This document shows positions 7,194 through 8,169 of a DNA stretch of 8,169 nucleotides, piece after piece. Origin of the DNA: Bacteroidota bacterium (GTDB taxonomy: Bacteria; Bacteroidota; Ignavibacteria; SZUA-365). The position numbers and the translations under genes are program-made. Location: NCBI GenBank assembly GCA_018224345.1, contig JAGTUW010000201.1:1-8169 (forward strand). Direction: 5' to 3'. Within the stretch, counting starts at the first letter, position 1, and every line of letters begins with the position of its first letter. Under the pieces are notes generated by a model that did not search any database, was not told the DNA's origin, and was given only the letters and a program-made list of their open reading frames with translations.

Positions 7194-7510
7194 GATATCA
7201 GCCTCTGCTGAGATTCTGGGAGAGCAAGAGCGGGTCGCCGTCAGAACGAAGCCTTGCGAACCATGGGCGTACCAGGGTAAAGTAAGCAAAGCCACAGCAA
7301 TTTCCAGCCGTACCGCTCTCACCGTCACCATCCCCGATGCGACTATACAGTACATATCCGCTCACCGGGGCGGGGTTGTCCGCTGCAGGTCGACCGCGCG
7401 GGAATACCAGCAGTGCGAGGAATACCGGCAGTGCGGGGAATACGGGCGTATCACAAAGTGACCCCGACAGGTTACAGCTGGAAGTCAGCGGTCAAATCGG
7501 TAGGTGGCCT
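7194..7510. other. 317-bp gap with a short tandem repeat
   Basis: This is the spacer between the DUF2779 gene and the exported VWA/FGE gene. Apart from the 18-bp tandem repeat (about 7401-7449), I see no hairpin followed by T residues and no convincing promoter. An extension of the VWA/FGE frame to 7355 is open and includes a hydrophobic stretch, but is not preferred. Confidence 0.5.
7401..7449. repeat. 18-bp tandem repeat, about 2.6 copies
   Basis: GGAATAC recurs at 7401, 7419 and 7437, exactly 18 bp apart. Copy 1 (GGAATACCAGCAGTGCGA) and copy 2 (GGAATACCGGCAGTGCGG) match at 16 of 18 positions. Copy 3 decays after about 11 bases. It lies in non-coding DNA. An 18-bp unit keeps a reading frame, but no gene is supported here. 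Confidence 0.75.
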
Positions 7511-8169
7511 TCAACATTCGCTCAACCAGTACTCACAGATCATCACCATGGCGAGTGTATCCAGTTCGCAGTACTTCAACAGAGCAGAACGCAATGCGGC
7601 ACGTTCGTAATCGCTCATTTCCTCGAACTGCATACGGGCATAGGCAGTCATCGCCGCACCACCGTCACGCAGTTCCGGGTTTTCCGTCATGAGTCGTGCA
7701 TCGTGCTCCGGTATGTCTTCGAAGAGACGGGGCAGCAGCAGATACGGATCCACCACCTTTCCATCGACAGTATGAATCCACTGCCAGTCGCGGAAATTCA
7801 GACTACGAATTCCTTCTTCGGCGCCATAGACCGGATGCGCATATTTCTCCCGCAGATATGTGGATTCGTTGAGAACGGCCGGCAACACATATTTGATCGA
7901 GTTCGATCCGTTACAGAAAGGATGATAGAAGTGACGTTTCACAAGCTCGAGCATGTCTGTCATGCTGCGTTCGCCATGCCATGGTTCCGTGCTGCCTCCC
8001 GTAGCACGTGTGATGCTTCTGATGAACGCACAGAGCTGTGCACGATCGGGGATATCCGCAGGGTCACTGCGTAATTGTGTATCTATCTTGCACAGATAGG
8101 TGTTCTCATGCGCGGCGTAGCGGAAGATGACACCATCGTCTCCCTCCAGTTCACGTTTAAGTGCGCGCA
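7511..8169 (-). CDS. DUF2779 domain protein, C-terminal part (cut by window edge)
   Basis: The frame is open from the right edge to the stop at 7511, giving 218 visible residues; the start lies outside the window. An internal methionine at 7963 is not the start, because the preceding 68 codons read as the same conserved domain. Recognised DUF2779 features are MTDMLELVKRHFYHP (69-83), NGSNSIKYVLPAVLN (86-100), GKVVDPYLLLP (136-146), DGGAAMTAYARMQF (168-181), MSDYERAALR (184-193) and YCELDTLAMVMI (199-210). Family knowledge: DUF2779 proteins are often 500 aa or more, and this C-terminal region resembles DEDD-type (RNase H/YprB-like) exonuclease domains, with Asp203 in YCELDT a possible metal ligand. 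No activity is established to my knowledge, so a nucleic-acid function is inference. The two bases at the right edge belong to an incomplete codon. Confidence 0.9.
   Translation of the reverse strand, partial: RALKRELEGDDGVIFRYAAHENTYLCKIDTQLRSDPADIPDRAQLCAFIRSITRATGGSTEPWHGERSMTDMLELVKRHFYHPFCNGSNSIKYVLPAVLNESTYLREKYAHPVYGAEEGIRSLNFRDWQWIHTVDGKVVDPYLLLPRLFEDIPEHDARLMTENPELRDGGAAMTAYARMQFEEMSDYERAALRSALLKYCELDTLAMVMICEYWLSEC

Noticed and set aside
7194..7355. N-terminal extension of the VWA/FGE protein to an ATG at 7355
   Set aside because: It would place the clear signal peptide about 55 residues inside the protein, and the extension lacks a good ribosome binding site. The upstream hydrophobic stretch is probably chance.
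7383..7394. CTGCAGGTCGAC, identical to a PstI-SalI polylinker segment
   Set aside because: Only 12 bases match; the flanking sequence is not that of a cloning polylinker, so vector contamination is not supported.

Overview
All supported protein-coding genes in this window lie on the minus strand, so the biology reads from high to low coordinates. The organism is a bacterium. The exported VWA/HYDIN-like/Ig-like/sulfatase-modifying-factor protein is of a style common in the Bacteroidota-Chlorobiota superphylum (Ignavibacteria or Kapabacteria-like genomes), and DUF2779 proteins are frequent there too. This placement is inference from protein style only, and no phylogenetic marker is present.

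Layout from the right edge: (1) 8169-7511, C-terminal part of a DUF2779 protein, cut by the window edge. (2) 7510-7194, a non-coding gap with an 18-bp tandem repeat. (3) 7193-4953, a large exported protein with a von Willebrand A domain, HYDIN-like and Ig-like segments, and a C-terminal formylglycine-generating-enzyme-like (FGE-sulfatase) domain. (4) 4952-4560, a gap holding two adjacent, near-identical dyads (ACTTAG-N6-CTAAGT, 22 bp apart), followed by a possible 22-codon leader ORF whose stop overlaps the next start. (5) 4553-3945, a J-domain protein with a C-terminal KTSC domain. (6) 3944-3573, a gap with no recognisable gene. (7) 3572-2244, a triple-rhodanese sulfurtransferase with only one catalytic cysteine. 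(8) 2241-868, an RclA/MerA-type FAD disulfide reductase, tightly coupled to the rhodanese. (9) 696-1, the N-terminal part of a SufS-type cysteine desulfurase, cut by the window edge.

The left 3.6 kb form a coherent sulfur/redox group. A cysteine desulfurase makes protein persulfide from cysteine, a rhodanese moves sulfane sulfur, and a pyridine-nucleotide disulfide oxidoreductase of the RclA/MerA class could reduce disulfide, metal or oxidant targets. The rhodanese and reductase are almost certainly co-transcribed; the desulfurase follows after 171 bp and may or may not share the transcript. The right half (DUF2779, exported VWA/FGE protein, J-KTSC protein) shows no shared pathway that I can support.

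The least explained features are the paired ACTTAG-N6-CTAAGT dyads, with no regulator gene beside them, and the J-domain/KTSC fusion with its overlapping leader ORF. I found no tRNA, rRNA, CRISPR array, insertion sequence or prophage gene.
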